From positions 63,700,646-63,764,645 of the forward strand of contig OY744528.1 in the NCBI GenBank assembly GCA_963556195.1: 64,000 bases of DNA, written 5' to 3'. Positions 1 through 11,920 of this stretch are shown here, piece by piece. This DNA comes from Sepiola atlantica (lineage: Eukaryota; Mollusca; Cephalopoda; Sepiida; Sepiolidae). The notes beneath the pieces were generated by a model. It was not told where the DNA came from. It saw nothing but the letters and a program-made list of their open reading frames with translations, and did no database searches. The translations under genes were made by a program, and so were the position numbers. The first letter of the stretch is position 1; every line of letters begins with the position of its first letter.

Positions 1-9
1 TTAATACAG

Positions 10-13
10 AAAA

Positions 14-52
<39 letters not shown>

Positions 53-67
53 TGCATATATACATAT

Positions 68-118
<51 letters not shown>
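10..118. repeat. A-run followed by two (TA)n arrays
   Basis: A run of about 13 A is followed by (TA)n to about 46. A TACATA-type interruption follows, then a second (TA)n from about 74 to 115. The Tyr/Ile-rich frame across it is a translation of the repeat. Confidence 0.95.
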
Positions 119-121
<3 letters not shown>

Positions 122-2005
122 GTATATACATATACCATATTGCCTACAATGATACGTTAGCATTTAATTCAATGTCATTATCCTTATATTTAAATTATTT
201 TGAAATAGTATCGATTAGGGCAGATTACAATTCAATAAGCTTAGATATGCAAGATAGATAAAAGCACTCTACATTTAATTGCATGATTAAATTACAGATT
301 CTAAATTACTACTCTATTCCCTGGGGTGTATATTGTTTAATAGGGTATGAGAGAAAATGGAAATGTGGACCTATACGACCTAAAAGTACTTTTATCTGAA
401 CCATGTTTTATTCATACAATTAGAGAGAAGTTCTATTTTTTGTTTAATAGGTTGTCGAAAAAATACTTTATGGCGATACCAAGAAAGGGAGTCTGAAGCA
501 GTCGGGTTTGCAAAAAAGAATACTCTTGAAGCGACCGACGCTAACAGGGTCTGGTAGTAATCAAAAAACTAATTTCTATGAAAGTAACTCAACGATCTAG
601 TCTCTATCGAGACTAGAACCACAATAACAACAAAAAGAGAATGACAGAACTTGACTTTATAGGTTGTAACTACCTCCCACAATTCCCTAACTCGTTCTCT
701 ACTTTAAATATCATTCGCTTATCTTTGCTCATGTTGGTCACATATCCCCCAAATGCTGAGCGAACGATCTGTAAGTACCACCATTTCTTTTTTCACAAGG
801 TTACTTGTATGTTTAATTATGGATAATGATTCTTTCCAAGCATAATTCGAAAAATCTATCTACGGGTTTATAAGGTTTTGCTATTGTAAACTATGAACCA
901 TTACATGTTATATGTTATATTTTCATTTTAAAATCTCATATGTGTCTAGACAAAGAAGTAAAATTTGAGAGATTCATATTATTGACTGCATGTTTACTTT
1001 TTTTAAATCCAGGACTTTATATAGCTTACTGTTGCGCTAGGTAGGTGATTTTTGTTATCATTTTAGTTTGTATCACTGTACCTATCACTATCGTTGATAC
1101 TGTTACTATTGATGAAGAGATTATTATTATTCCTACTGTTTGAGTTAATATTTTGTTCAATTATATTCATATGCAACAGTATCTTGTACGCAGTTATTTT
1201 TTTAACGGAAAAGTAAGTTAATTCAAGAAATTGCATCTAATACTAAAGGAGCATGTATTATTAATTATCTGGGCTTTATAAATTTTATTTGTATTATATA
1301 CTATTATACCTTGTTTGGTACCGTAGAGAAAGATAGTCTAATTGCGTTTCAAAAAGGTTTGCAGTGTTTATGCGAAGCCATAAAGTTGACTTCAATAATT
1401 CTGAAGAAACATCGGTCCATTTCAAGCTTTAAAACTCAGCACACCGAGCCTACTCTCATCGCATGTAACTCACATCCAGGTGAGATTTGGTTGGGACTGC
1501 CCAACTCTTGCTCTTCTCTACACATCCTGCGCAAGCAAACTTACAGGAGGTATCCATTGTCTCCCGAGACTGAAAGTAGGCCACTAATTACAACCAAGCA
1601 TACCGGTGTAACCAGTATGAATGAGGAGCCCTGTGTATTCTTGCTCCCAACCCAGAACCCTATATTACCATTGTTATTCTTATTTTGTTTTATTACTTTA
1701 ATTTTCATTTTATAAATAAAATAAAGTAAAAATTAACTTATCTCAAACGGGAATGCACCAGGAAACCCAATAATCAGTAAAATCTTTCTAAAAGAACACC
1801 ACGCTAGAAATTCAATTTTTCTGCCTCCGCATAGAGCAGTAATTTATAATTTTATATTCTGTATTTTAAATGGCTACGGTAAGATGTGCTTTATACGTCT
1901 TCATTATGACAACTGCATTCCGGATTTTATCAGACTTTAAACTTATTAGTGTTTACGATTGGATAAGCTCTCTACAGCCCAGTTATAACAAATCTCTATT
2001 CATTA
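119..2005. other. Unassigned AT-rich sequence
   Basis: I recognise no gene, RNA or element here. The longest frame (1311-1715, plus, 134 codons) opens with TTG rather than ATG, shows no domain I know, and ends in a hydrophobic stretch read from T-rich DNA. Part of it (about 1440-1670) is less AT-rich than its surroundings and could be an old repeat. Confidence 0.5.
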
Positions 2006-2009
2006 TTAC

Positions 2010-2590
2010 TTAGAGAAATTATGTGTATATATTAATACATTTACGTGTACAAGATACACTCCTAAATAAATTAACCGAATATTATAAATTTTGTAACACA
2101 GCTGCAATATCTAATTTGGATAATGTGGCTTATATGTGTCTTAATTTAGTTTCATGCAAACATGAGTAAACAGCGGATGCAAACCTTTCGTAAAAATTGA
2201 CATGCCTCAAATTTTAGTGAAATTTTAACAATACGTATTAGACATCAATTAATGAATATTTCCTTAATTTCAGTTTGTGTGGATTATTTTAAAAGAGTTA
2301 CACAGGAAAATTAAAAAATATCAGATTTTTACTTAATTTTATTAATATTTATGAGACGCCAATTAAGCAAGAATCTCTGAGTTTCTACTTCCGTCAGCTT
2401 AAGCCAAAAGTTTCCGATATTTTCTAGAATCAGAATAATGTAATGAATATTGATCATAATTGAGATAAGGAGTCTAGACATAAGTTTTACTCTCATTATA
2501 TCTTGATTTTATTCAGCGTAAGGTGACATAATAGTGGTACAAAGCTGTTTTGTTCGAGGTATAACATTTATTCGTCCCGGTACCAGTACT
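2010..2590 (+). repeat. Helitron-like dispersed repeat, family A copy 1
   Basis: This stretch aligns by eye with four other segments: 24165-24771 minus, 42150-42735 plus, 45290-45640 minus and 57260-57800 plus. Shared blocks include an early ACTCCTAA..AATTAACCG motif, a later TTTGGAGTATTTTA-type motif, and a distal GGTGACATAA block. It runs into a (CA)n array. The minus copy at 24771 abuts a CTAG terminus, which suggests the family is the 5' part of a Helitron-like element. That assignment is inference; the shared repeat itself is visible. Confidence 0.5.
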
Positions 2591-2598
2591 TATCGTGT

Positions 2599-2601
2599 TA
2601 C

Positions 2602-2665
<64 letters not shown>

Positions 2666-2728
2666 GCATATATATACATATATATATGTATATATATACA
2701 TATCTATATATATCGTCAATATTATAAA

Positions 2729-2772
<44 letters not shown>
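2599..2772. repeat. Compound (CA)n-(TA)n microsatellite
   Basis: (CA)n with one AA interruption runs to about 2641. TA/TACA mosaic follows to about 2711, then a short unique spacer, then pure (TA)n from about 2733 to 2772. Confidence 0.95.
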
Positions 2773-2775
<3 letters not shown>

Positions 2776-3390
2776 GTAAATTATTAGAAAAACAAATAAA
2801 TAAATACTGTAAAAATAAAATAAAATAACAATAGTTATAATTTTAAAAAATAAATAAATATTAAATAGATAATATTAAGGAACACAAATTAATTGAAGAC
2901 CGGTTTTAGCTATTATGTTTTCCTCTACCCACCTCCACAAAAAATATATTTAAATACTTACTTTTATTAAAACTAATATAACACTTTATCAGTTAAGTCA
3001 AATATGAAATATTGAGGCAAATAAGCAAAAAAAGCATTTAGTTATAGTTTTATTCAATTTGCTGCGGGTATCAATATTTACTGCGTTATAAGCATATACC
3101 ATTCCGCACATGTTTTAGAGATTTGAAACACCCACCATTCGATAAAGAGGTTTTCCTCGAAATATATTATGGAACACGGACACACACATTACATTACAAT
3201 GTTGAAGTCTTGCCTAATCAAGTAAAATTTGCTATAAAAAATATTTTAAAAATATATATATATAAAAACTCACTTGTTTTTGTCTTACTTCTTAACACCG
3301 ACATATTTCCATTTCTTGCATCTTGATAGCCTTATAATACTCCTCTATATACATATTACACACGCTACTTCAAGCAAATTACCTCTCTTT
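2773..3390. other. Unassigned AT-rich sequence
   Basis: It has short A-rich patches and no recognisable element. The frame at 3123-3326 has no supporting features. Confidence 0.4.
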
Positions 3391-3392
3391 AT

Positions 3393-3461
<69 letters not shown>
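3391..3461. repeat. (TA)n microsatellite
   Basis: A nearly pure TA array with a single TG interruption near 3413. Confidence 0.95.
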
Positions 3462-3462
<1 letters not shown>

Positions 3463-4021
3463 AACTTTTACAATATTGGCGAAGTAGCGATAAAAGAGAA
3501 AGAAGGTTGTCTTTTACAAAAACTAGCAAACAAACACACGAGTAGTGTGGATCAAATCTGCTTTTTTATATATTTGTACTTAATAACATGGTTTTAAAAT
3601 ATAATTAATGCTACCTAGACGACTTTCGGACGAACCGTTGTCAAGGTAATCGTCGACGATATAATGGAGGCAAAATTACGGATAAAGGCGTGGTTACAAG
3701 AACCATAAACGGAATTGGCGAATGAAGGAAAAAAACATATATGAGGTTGGTTCACCCATTACTTTTTCTAAATTGTGAATGTACTCATTCTGCTTGCACA
3801 GGACGGTTGACGCACATTAAGACTTGTAAGATCATTTCTTGAAGGGGCCTTCTGCCAAACATATTTTGTGTTTAATCCTAATTCGTCAATTCCTATCTAA
3901 TATCAAGTATCGGACAAACACAGTCAGTTAACCAACAGTATTCAACGGCGGGAGGCCGGAATTTTGCATTACGCTAATAAAGACAAATTGTTATATTTCT
4001 CTTAAAGGGTCTCATCATCGA

Positions 4022-4023
<2 letters not shown>
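3462..4023. other. Unassigned sequence, locally less AT-rich
   Basis: The 3600-3960 part has mixed composition, but no coding motif, RNA or repeat was recognised. Confidence 0.4.
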
Positions 4024-4110
<87 letters not shown>

Positions 4111-4223
4111 CATACATATATATACATACACACATATACATATATATATATACATACATATACATATATATATACATATATATATACATATATATATATA
4201 CATATATACATATATATATATAC

Positions 4224-4301
<78 letters not shown>

Positions 4302-4302
4302 T
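4024..4302. repeat. Large (TA)n / TACATA mosaic microsatellite
   Basis: Pure (TA)n runs to about 4097. After it come interspersed TACATACA and ACACATA variants, then pure TA again. Three overlapping minus-strand Tyr/Ile/Met frames arise only from this repeat. Confidence 0.95.
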
Positions 4303-4397
4303 TATTTATTTTGGTACCGAAAAATTAGTACAACATTCGTACTGTCAGTTTCAAGCACGGAATGGCTTAGCCATCCGGTTCTTTTCAGCTTCTTTTG

Positions 4398-4402
<5 letters not shown>

Positions 4403-4465
<63 letters not shown>
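4403..4465. repeat. (TA)n microsatellite
   Basis: A pure TA array of about 30 units, separated from the preceding one by about 100 bp of unique sequence. Confidence 0.95.
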
Positions 4466-4469
<4 letters not shown>

Positions 4470-5568
4470 CGCCAAAAATCTAGGTTGGACATTGCAGTGA
4501 GTAATATTAATACAGCTGTCAAAATTATAGTTTTAATGTATATTCCTTCATAAGCTGAACTCTGTTGACGTCGGCTGCCAACAATACCAGCATCTCGTCA
4601 AATCTTGTTAAACCATAAAAGTAAAATACAAATTGATCAATTAGATTCAAACACCAAAATAAAGTACGAATTGATCAATTAGATTCAAACATCAAAATAA
4701 AGTACGAATTCACCACTTAGATTCAAACACCAAAATTTAGTACGAATTTATCAATTAGATTAAAACACCAAAATAAAGTACGAATTGATCAATTTGATTC
4801 AAACACCAAAATAAAGTACGAATTCACCGCTTAGATTCAAACACCAAAATTAAGTACGAATTAATCAATTAGATTCAAACAGTAAAATTAAGTACGAATT
4901 GATCAATTAGATTAAAACACCAAAATAAAGTACGAATTGATCAATTAGATTCAAACACCAAAATAAAGTACGTATTAACCACTTAGATTCAAACACCAAC
5001 ATAAAATACAAATTGATCAATTAGATTCAAACACCAAAATAAAGTACGAATTGATAAATTAGATTCAAACACCCAAATAAAGTACGAATTCCCCACTAAG
5101 ATTCAAACACCAAAATAAAATACAAATTGATCAATTAGATTCAAACACTAAAATAAGATACCAATTGATACAATTAGATTCAAACACTAAAATAAGATAC
5201 CAATTGATCAATTAGATTCAAACACCAAAATAAAGTACGAATTACTACATTAGATTAAAACACCAAAGTAAAGTACGAATTGATCAATTAGATTCAAACA
5301 CCAAAATAAAGTACGAATTAACCACTAAGATTCAAACATCAAAATAAAATTCAAATAGATCAATTAGATTCAAACACCAAAATAAAGTACGAATTGATCA
5401 ATTGGATTCAAACACCAAAATAAAGTACGAATTGATCAATTAGATTCAAACACCATAATAAAGTACGTATTCACCACTTAGATTCAAACACCAAAATTTA
5501 GTACGAATTGATCAATTAGATTAAAACACCAAAATAAAGTACGAATTGATCAATTAGATTCAAACACC

Positions 5569-7567
5569 AAAATTTAGTACGAATTGATCAATTAGATTAA
5601 AACACCAAAATAAAGTACGAATTGATCAATTAGATTCAAACACCAAAATAAAGTACGTATTCACCACTTAGATTCAAACACCAAAATAAAGTACGAATTG
5701 ATCAATTAGATTCAAACATCAAAATAAAGTACGAATTCACCACTTAGATTCAAACACCAAAATTTAGTACGAATTGATCAATTAGATTAAAACACCAAAA
5801 TAAAGTACGAATTGATCAATTAGATTCAAACACCAAAATAAAGTACGAATCACCGCTTAGATTCAAACACCAAAATTAAGTACGAATTGATCAATTAGAT
5901 TCAAACAGTAAAATTAAGTACGAATTGATCAATTAGATTCAAACACCAAAATAAAGTACGAATTGATCAATTAGATTCAAACACCAAAATAAAGTACGTA
6001 TTCACCACTTAGATTCAAACACCAACATAATATACAAATTGATCAATTAGATTCAAACACCAAAATAAAGTACGAATTGATAAATTAGATTCAAACACCC
6101 AAATAAAGTACGAATTCCCCACTAAGATTCAAACACCAAAATAAAATACAAATTGATCAATTAGATTCAAACACTAAAATAAGATACCAATTGATCAATT
6201 AGATTCAAACACCAAAATAAAGTACGAATTACTACATTAGATTAAAACACCAAAATAAAGTACGAATTGATCAATTAGATTCAAACACCAAAATAAAGTA
6301 CGAATTAACCACTAAGATTCAAACATCAAAATAAAATTCAAATAGATCAATTAGATTCAAACACCAAAATAAAGTACGAATTGATCAATTAGATTCAAAC
6401 ACCAAAATAAAGTACGAATTGATCAATTAGATTCAAACACCAAAATAAAGTACGAATTCACCACTTAGATTAAAACACCAAAATAAAATAAAAATTGATC
6501 AATTAGATTACAACACCAAAATAAAGTACGAATTGATCAATAGAGTCAAACACCAAAATAAAGTACGAATTAACCACTTAGATTCAAACACCAACATAAA
6601 GTACAAATTGATCAATTAGATTCAAACAACAAAATAAAGTACGAATTGATCAATAGATTAAAACACCAAAATAAAGTACGATTGATCAATTAGATTCAAA
6701 CTCCAAAATAAAGTACGAATTGATCAATTAGATTCAAACACCAAAATAAAGTACGAATTGATCAATTAGATTCAAACACCATAATAAAGTACGAGTTCAC
6801 CACTTAGATTCAAACACCAAAATAAAATACAAATTGATCAATTAGATTCAAACACCAAAATAAAGTACGAATTGATCAATTAGATTCAAACACCAAAATA
6901 AAGTACGAATTCACCACTTAGATTCAAACACCAAAATAAAGTACACATTGATCAATTAGATTCAAACAACAAAATAAAGTACGAATTCATCAATTAGATT
7001 CAAACACCAAAATAAAGTACGAATTTACCACATAGATTCAAACACCAAAATAAAGTACGAATTCACCACTTAGATTACAACACCAACATAAAATACGAAT
7101 CGACTATTTAGATTAAAACACCCAAATAAAAAACGAATAGACTAATTAGATTGAACCACTATAATTAAGTACGAATACATCAATTCTTTTCAAACAGCAA
7201 AATAAAATACGAATTGATCACTTAGATTGAAATACAACAATAAAATAGAAATTGATCACTTAGAATCTAACACGAAACTAAATGCGAAATGACCACTTAT
7301 ATTAGAACACCAAAATAAATAGGAATTGATCACTTAGATTCAAAGATAAAGATAAAATAAGAATTGATTACTTAGATACAAAAACAAAGTACAATGCGAC
7401 CTGACCACTTAGATTAAAACACAACATTCTTATTTTAAGAATCGGCAATTTAGATTAAAACAGCAACATTATCAATTATATACAAAAACCCAAAATATAA
7501 TACGAATTGACTATTTTGATTCAAATACAAAAATACAATATGAATTGATCATTTAGATTCAAACACC
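5569..7567. repeat. Higher-order satellite block, copy 1 (1,999 bp)
   Basis: This block matches 7568-9566 at a constant offset of 1,999 bp. It holds about 52.6 monomers of 38 bp, so the duplication was not in register with a whole number of monomers; its degenerate tail has irregular units. By eye I found four substitutions against copy 2 (5662, 6031, 7274 and 7473) and no indel. Its first kilobase also resembles 4610-5500 at offsets of 1,026 bp (27 monomers) and 988 bp (26 monomers), an older layer of duplication. Confidence 0.9.
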
Positions 7568-9566
7568 AAAATTTAGTACGAATTGATCAATTAGATTAAA
7601 ACACCAAAATAAAGTACGAATTGATCAATTAGATTCAAACACCAAAATAAAGTACGTATTCCCCACTTAGATTCAAACACCAAAATAAAGTACGAATTGA
7701 TCAATTAGATTCAAACATCAAAATAAAGTACGAATTCACCACTTAGATTCAAACACCAAAATTTAGTACGAATTGATCAATTAGATTAAAACACCAAAAT
7801 AAAGTACGAATTGATCAATTAGATTCAAACACCAAAATAAAGTACGAATCACCGCTTAGATTCAAACACCAAAATTAAGTACGAATTGATCAATTAGATT
7901 CAAACAGTAAAATTAAGTACGAATTGATCAATTAGATTCAAACACCAAAATAAAGTACGAATTGATCAATTAGATTCAAACACCAAAATAAAGTACGTAT
8001 TCACCACTTAGATTCAAACACCAACATAAAATACAAATTGATCAATTAGATTCAAACACCAAAATAAAGTACGAATTGATAAATTAGATTCAAACACCCA
8101 AATAAAGTACGAATTCCCCACTAAGATTCAAACACCAAAATAAAATACAAATTGATCAATTAGATTCAAACACTAAAATAAGATACCAATTGATCAATTA
8201 GATTCAAACACCAAAATAAAGTACGAATTACTACATTAGATTAAAACACCAAAATAAAGTACGAATTGATCAATTAGATTCAAACACCAAAATAAAGTAC
8301 GAATTAACCACTAAGATTCAAACATCAAAATAAAATTCAAATAGATCAATTAGATTCAAACACCAAAATAAAGTACGAATTGATCAATTAGATTCAAACA
8401 CCAAAATAAAGTACGAATTGATCAATTAGATTCAAACACCAAAATAAAGTACGAATTCACCACTTAGATTAAAACACCAAAATAAAATAAAAATTGATCA
8501 ATTAGATTACAACACCAAAATAAAGTACGAATTGATCAATAGAGTCAAACACCAAAATAAAGTACGAATTAACCACTTAGATTCAAACACCAACATAAAG
8601 TACAAATTGATCAATTAGATTCAAACAACAAAATAAAGTACGAATTGATCAATAGATTAAAACACCAAAATAAAGTACGATTGATCAATTAGATTCAAAC
8701 TCCAAAATAAAGTACGAATTGATCAATTAGATTCAAACACCAAAATAAAGTACGAATTGATCAATTAGATTCAAACACCATAATAAAGTACGAGTTCACC
8801 ACTTAGATTCAAACACCAAAATAAAATACAAATTGATCAATTAGATTCAAACACCAAAATAAAGTACGAATTGATCAATTAGATTCAAACACCAAAATAA
8901 AGTACGAATTCACCACTTAGATTCAAACACCAAAATAAAGTACACATTGATCAATTAGATTCAAACAACAAAATAAAGTACGAATTCATCAATTAGATTC
9001 AAACACCAAAATAAAGTACGAATTTACCACATAGATTCAAACACCAAAATAAAGTACGAATTCACCACTTAGATTACAACACCAACATAAAATACGAATC
9101 GACTATTTAGATTAAAACACCCAAATAAAAAACGAATAGACTAATTAGATTGAACCACTATAATTAAGTACGAATACATCAATTCTTTTCAAACAGCAAA
9201 ATAAAATACGAATTGATCACTTAGATTGAAATACAACAATAAAATAGAAATTGATCACTTAGAATCTAACACCAAACTAAATGCGAAATGACCACTTATA
9301 TTAGAACACCAAAATAAATAGGAATTGATCACTTAGATTCAAAGATAAAGATAAAATAAGAATTGATTACTTAGATACAAAAACAAAGTACAATGCGACC
9401 TGACCACTTAGATTAAAACACAACATTCTTATTTTAAGAATCGGCAATTTAGATTAAAACAGCAACATTATAAATTATATACAAAAACCCAAAATATAAT
9501 ACGAATTGACTATTTTGATTCAAATACAAAAATACAATATGAATTGATCATTTAGATTCAAACACC
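7568..9566. repeat. Higher-order satellite block, copy 2 (1,999 bp)
   Basis: A near-identical tandem copy of the preceding block. The join lies within the monomer ending CAAACACC at 7567. After 9566 the sequence leaves the repeat through a divergent last monomer (GAAATAAAATAAG) into unique DNA at about 9585. The very low divergence implies a recent unequal exchange or an assembly duplication. Confidence 0.9.
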
Positions 9567-9584
9567 GAAATAAAATAAGAATTC

Positions 9585-10154
9585 TCATCACATTAGTCCC
9601 TACATATCTTTCCGTCGTCCGTGTATGCTAATTCATTTGGTCTTATCCAAACATCATCTCTTTTGAGCGAATAGGCTTGATGCACTGCGTCGATCTTAAA
9701 TTTTTTCGTCTATTTTTATGTTCATTTTCTGACTGTACTTAAATCCATTTGCTCCTACCCAACTCACTATCTTTAGAAATATGTGTCTATTATTACTGAA
9801 CTATTTATTCGAATAATAGTGGTATATTCTATACGGTTTACGTGACTTGGAATCACTGATTTCCTTTTTAAGCATAGAATCAGAGCTGAATTCCTGATTC
9901 ATTTTCTATCTCTCTGTCTTTTGATTTTGATTTTGAGTGTCTCGCATGGTCACGAACATTATTGTCCTTTTAGTTTATTTAAGCGGTAGTGTGTCGTTTC
10001 GGATACGGATTCTCTATTTGTCTTGTACCACATGTTTTCATTACTTGAGTAGGATTGTTAAAGGGGTTCTAATCTGTCTCTCAAGTAATGCAGAAGGACG
10101 TTCTAATCGTAAGGATAATCGATTGGGTATATTAGGAATGCCCCCCCGAATAAA
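9585..10154. other. Unassigned sequence flanking the satellite
   Basis: Unique-looking DNA with no recognised gene. The frame at 9937-10158 has no domain that I know. Confidence 0.4.
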
Positions 10155-10157
10155 ATG

Positions 10158-10207
10158 AGTAACCCTAACCCTAACATAACCGTAACCCTCGTCTAAACCT
10201 AACCTGA
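10158..10207. repeat. Interstitial telomere-like repeats
   Basis: CCCTAACCCTAAC is followed by AACCGTAACCCT and then by AACCTAACCTGAACC-like variants. This is a degenerate tract of the animal telomere hexamer, C-rich strand on plus. It contains the CCGTAA variant also seen in the tract at 27024-27051. Confidence 0.8.
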
Positions 10208-10208
10208 A

Positions 10209-11040
10209 CCTAGTCTTCCTGCATTATCTTCACATTTAAAATGGTAATGTCTTCAAAATGTATACATCCAATTATCCCGTAAAATATAACACTGCCTTTC
10301 CTCACAAATGCAGCAATATAAGACACGTGTGGAGGGTAGGACATTATCAAAAGAAAGAATGACAAAGTCGATCCATACAAGATGATTATTGCTAAGACAA
10401 TGAAAAATAAAGATTTCGTGATTAATCAGAGTTCAAAAAAGTCCAAAGACCGTTTCAGAGTGAAAGAGTTGTTTTCGTGTAAATAGCCATTGAGCATGCA
10501 TGTTGATTTCGACTGGCGCCGTGTGCGTTTAAATGTATGTAAACAGGATAGGCATGAACATGTGATCGTATTAGTATGCCTATTTTGTTAGGTAGACCTT
10601 TCATGTACTGAATTGTTTATGAGAGAGTTCAGTTAACAGAGTGTATATTGCTAGCGCCGTGTTTCGTAGTTCCTGAAACTCTCACGTAGCGTTTGTAGCT
10701 AGGCCCTCGGCACAGGGTGCCAAAGCTATTTTGTGAAAGCCGTTCGCACATACGTCGGTTATAGAAGAACACCTAAAAAAGAGGAAGAAAGCTGTTGGTT
10801 TAGGTTTTTATAGAACGGCCGAGCTTTCGGCAGTGGGTATGCTCGCTTTTTTGGTTGGCGGAGATTTTGTCCAATAAAGAATCGATACGTGCAAACAATA
10901 AAAGTTGTCGCTGCTACTCCTAACACACTAATGCCTTCGGTTCTAAATTTCCCGCGAATATCTATCTTATTATTTGCCTTGTTGTAATAATTGTTCATTC
11001 GTGAACTCGAACATCTTCGGAGTAGCCAAAAAATGTCAGT
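10209..11040. other. Unassigned sequence before the (AAT)n array
   Basis: Mixed composition, with some GC-richer stretches at 10640-10880. The long minus frame through it (to 11349) is held open by the Leu run from the microsatellite. No gene recognised. Confidence 0.4.
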
Positions 11041-11041
11041 A

Positions 11042-11042
<1 letters not shown>

Positions 11043-11097
<55 letters not shown>

Positions 11098-11101
11098 TAA
11101 C

Positions 11102-11180
<79 letters not shown>
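11043..11180. repeat. (AAT)n trinucleotide microsatellite
   Basis: About 46 AAT units with two AAC interruptions near 11093-11103. It translates as Asn, Ile/Leu or Tyr runs. It abuts a LINE coding remnant on its right. Confidence 0.95.
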
Positions 11181-11181
<1 letters not shown>

Positions 11182-11400
11182 ACGGATCTTTAGCAAATAC
11201 ACGGAACTTGCCAGAGAATTGAAAGGGATATAGAGTATGAAGAAAGTTAAGATAATACCAATAATCGTAGGAGCACTAGAAACAATCCTGAAAACTATTA
11301 AAAAAGACTGGGAGAAATTAGAATCGAAGGAGTCACTGAGACTATACAAAGGATGGCAATGATGAAAACAGCCGCGATCTTAAGGAAAATCATCAAATGC
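11181..11400 (+). pseudogene. RLE-type LINE, C-terminal ORF2 remnant
   Basis: Translation gives KYTELARELKGI, a stop, then KKVKIIPIIVGALETI, and after more stops TAAILRKIIKC. This order (KY.DL..E, then IP.VIGALG, then GTA.ILR) is the extreme C-terminus of a LINE polyprotein. In that family it follows a PD-(D/E)xK-like endonuclease domain. Only about 70 codons remain and stops are present. The upstream end is cut by the (AAT)n array, so everything before the KY motif is missing. The same family occurs at 17650-18590 and 31600-31960, both on the minus strand. Confidence 0.7.
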
Positions 11401-11551
11401 AGAAACCAACCAGTATAATCTACAAACGGTAACCAGTAACATGGGAGGTACAATAGGAAGACCACAAACCCGCAGGACGAAACACCAACAGATCAATCCA
11501 TAAAAACAGAAACTGCAAGGAATTTTCATAAACTAACCCCTCCCCAAAGCT

Positions 11552-11920
11552 ATGGCACACGTCTCGGGTGATACCACACACGATTATCGTGAAGGATCAA
11601 GGATGATTGGAAGACAAAGGAGGAAGAGCACGAACCAAACCTCAACTGGAAGACTACAGAGAGTACTGGGACCTTGGGGAGGCTTATTGCCGCCCAAATC
11701 CCGAAGAAAACAAATGGTGGTTATAAGCGAAATATCAATGGTTAGCGGCTGTTGCGATACAGCAAAGTCATTTGCAATGGTTAACAAAAAGATGGCGAAA
11801 GTACTGGTAATCTGGGGAAACTTGTTATTACTCAGACTCCTGGGAACACAACTCGTTATTATCAGTGAGCAATCACTTATGATGACCTGTGCGAGAGCTT
11901 TTAGTGAGTACAAATAATAA
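11552..11920 (+). repeat. Imperfect internal duplication, about 138-bp offset
   Basis: GAGAGTACTGGGACCTTGGG at 11659 has a diverged counterpart at 11797, and similarity continues for about 80 bp. A 121-codon frame spans both halves but matches no family I know, and an alternative frame reads equally well. I treat it as a non-coding repeat. Confidence 0.4.

Larger units (their letters stand above)
4605..9584. repeat. 38-bp satellite array, about 5 kb
   Basis: A tandem array with a 38-bp period; AGATTCAAAC recurs at 4643, 4681 and 4719. Each monomer combines a variable block with TTAGATTCAAACACC and AAAATAAAGTACG. Two monomer types alternate. Type A carries the perfect 12-bp palindrome AATTGATCAATT. 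Type B carries CACCACTTAG or CACCGCTTAG instead. Type B recurs about every third or fourth monomer, giving a local periodicity near 114 bp. A more degenerate stretch lies at about 7080-7555 and again at about 9080-9555. There is no coding potential. The units are contiguous without spacers, so this is not a CRISPR-like array. A centromeric or other heterochromatic role is possible but not shown. Confidence 0.95.

Noticed and set aside
1311..1715. 134-codon plus frame
   Set aside because: It starts with TTG, shows no recognised domain, and its hydrophobic end comes from T-rich DNA.
3974..4283. Tyr/Ile/Met-rich frames on the minus strand
   Set aside because: Translation of a TA/TACA microsatellite in three frames. 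The same applies to frames at 46-261, 17314-17642, 45955-46255, 46543-46808 and 56589-57293.
4605..9584. CRISPR-like array
   Set aside because: Repeats are contiguous at 38 bp without unique spacers, and the context is eukaryotic satellite DNA.
10759..11349. 196-codon minus frame with a long Leu run
   Set aside because: The frame is held open by the (AAT)n microsatellite; the flanking residues show no domain.
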